Source of the DNA: Parapristionchus giblindavisi
Lineage: Eukaryota; Nematoda; Chromadorea; Rhabditida; Diplogasteridae
Length of the DNA: 64,000 nt
Direction: 5' to 3'
Assembly: GCA_943737045.1 (NCBI GenBank)
Contig: CALSFV010000035.1
Coordinates: forward strand, 868,001 to 932,000
The position numbers and the translations under genes are program-made. The notes beneath the pieces are model-generated. The model saw only the letters and a list, made by a program, of their open reading frames with translations, searched no databases and was not told the origin of the DNA. Position 1 is the stretch's first letter, and each line of letters opens with the position of its first letter. This document shows positions 63,359 to 64,000 of the stretch, in pieces.

Positions 63359-64000
63359 ATGTCAAACTGTAATCTTGTGTTGATTCCACAATGCCCAAAG
63401 TACAAAAGTAGCTTTCACTCTGATAAGACCAAAAGAATACCTGACATGAAAAATTTTCTGCTAGACCCAGCGTGTCATATACCAAACGAAAGAGCAAAAA
63501 ATTCTGAGTATTTTGCAACGTTCCATGTTGAACAACGGCCGCTCCAGCCGAATTAACAACATTGAACCATGCATTTTTAGCATTAAAGAATTCGTGACAC
63601 GCCAATATTTAATCTAAACTTATCGTAGCATATACCACGTGAAAGAGCAAAAAATTCTGAATAATCTACACTTCAGTTCATGTCAAACTGTAATCTTGTG
63701 TTGATTCCACAATGCCCAAAGTACAAAAGTAGCTTTCACTCTGATAAGACCAAAAGAATACCTGACATGAAAAATTTTCTGCTAGACCCAGCGTGTCATA
63801 TACCAAACGAAAGAGCAAAAAATTCTGAGTATTTTGCAACGTTCCATGTTGAACAACGGCCGCTCCAGCCGAATTAACAACATTGAACCATGCATTTTTA
63901 GCATTAAAGAATTCGTGACACGCCAATATTTAATCTAAACTTATCGTAGCATATACCACGTGAAAGAGCAAAAAATTCTGAATAATCTACACTTCAGTTC

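Larger units (their letters stand above)
1..64000 (+). repeat. Satellite DNA array, ~321-bp monomer, 200 units plus one partial
   Basis: The same ~321-base unit recurs head to tail from end to end. Unit starts (A of ATGTCAAAC) fall at 112, 433, 754 and so on to 63,680, and the last unit ends exactly at 64,000. The spacing is 321 except for a few 320, 322 and 323 bp units and two of 168 bp, and these sum to the window length. All units have the same orientation, with no inversion, spacer or inserted element. GC is about 37%. Neighbouring units are identical or differ at a few positions; the most different types differ at roughly 10-20 positions. Each unit normally carries one EcoRI site (GAATTC) and one EagI site (CGGCCG), so digestion should give a 321-bp ladder. 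The likely setting is eukaryotic heterochromatin. The species and the satellite family are not recognised. Confidence 0.98.
37679..64000 (+). repeat. Domain IV: CACTTCAG units with GTCAATGCTTTATCGAAAC haplotype
   Basis: Units have CCACGTG, GCAAAAAATTC and CACTTCAG. About 27 carry five linked substitutions at offsets 244-257 (GTCAATGCTTTATCGAAAC in place of GCCAATATTTAATCTAAAC), and many others carry only the first (GTCAATATTTAATC). Further markers are ATCTTCTGTTG with AATGTCC, AATTTTGAG, CAACCTTCC and AACAATGAACC. Local multi-unit repeats are listed separately. Other stretches, such as 45,381-46,343, 49,878-51,480 and 52,125-54,371, are runs of near-plain units. No gene is present. Confidence 0.9.

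Noticed and set aside
1..64000. CRISPR array or other repeat-spacer system
   Set aside because: The repeats are ~321 bp and directly abut each other; there are no unique spacers and no associated genes.
1..64000. Transposon or LTR insertion, tRNA or rRNA gene
   Set aside because: No sequence outside the satellite unit exists in the window, and unit spacing leaves no room for an insertion. Length deviations are only one or two bases or one half-unit.
1..64000. Assigning the array to a species or named satellite family
   Set aside because: Satellites of similar length (about 310-370 bp) occur in insects, plants and other eukaryotes. I do not recognise this sequence and cannot run a search.

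Overview
The whole 64,000-base window is one uninterrupted tandem-repeat (satellite DNA) array. I see no gene, RNA gene, transposon, CRISPR array or unique spacer. From position 112 to 64,000 there are 200 head-to-tail units: 198 of about 321 bp (range 320-323) and two short units of 168 bp. A 111-base partial unit lies at the left edge. All units are on the same strand. GC is about 37% (116 of 310 bases counted in the first full unit). A pure array of this size and homogeneity points to eukaryotic constitutive heterochromatin (centromeric, pericentromeric, subtelomeric, or on a B or sex chromosome). Nothing in the sequence identifies the species.

The monomer is itself an old dimer. Two diverged half-units, about 153 bp and 168 bp, each begin with CATATACC followed by a strongly shared stretch of about 34 bases (CATATACC..GAAAGAGC..A-tract..TTCTGA). 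Both 168-bp short units break inside this shared stretch, so out-of-register exchange between half-units explains them.

Layout, using linked single-base variants as markers. Offsets are counted from the A of ATGTCAAAC in each unit. (1) 1-111: partial unit of the 'CGGCAATAAAG' type. (2) Domain I, 112-5,125 and 11,665-17,320: very uniform units with GCAAACAATTC, CACGTCAG and mostly CCGCGTG. (3) Domain II, 5,126-11,664 and 17,321-30,601: mixed unit types in 2-, 3- and 11-unit higher-order patterns. (4) Domain III, 30,602-37,678: units with AAGGCC, AAGACG or CTATGAT markers, containing both short units and a 963-bp trimer pattern. (5) Domain IV, 37,679-64,000: CACTTCAG units, many with the five-substitution block GTCAATGCTTTATCGAAAC, arranged in local 2-, 3- and 4-unit patterns and a partial 8-unit repeat.

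There are no genes to act together. What the window records is how the array evolves: local amplification of multi-unit blocks, larger block duplications (copies 10.6 and 12.2 kb apart), conversion-like patches that mix haplotypes inside one unit, loss of CpG sites, and length change at an A-tract. Short open frames recur in every unit only because the units are copies. They are broken by indels and carry free amino-acid-changing variation, so I do not call them genes.
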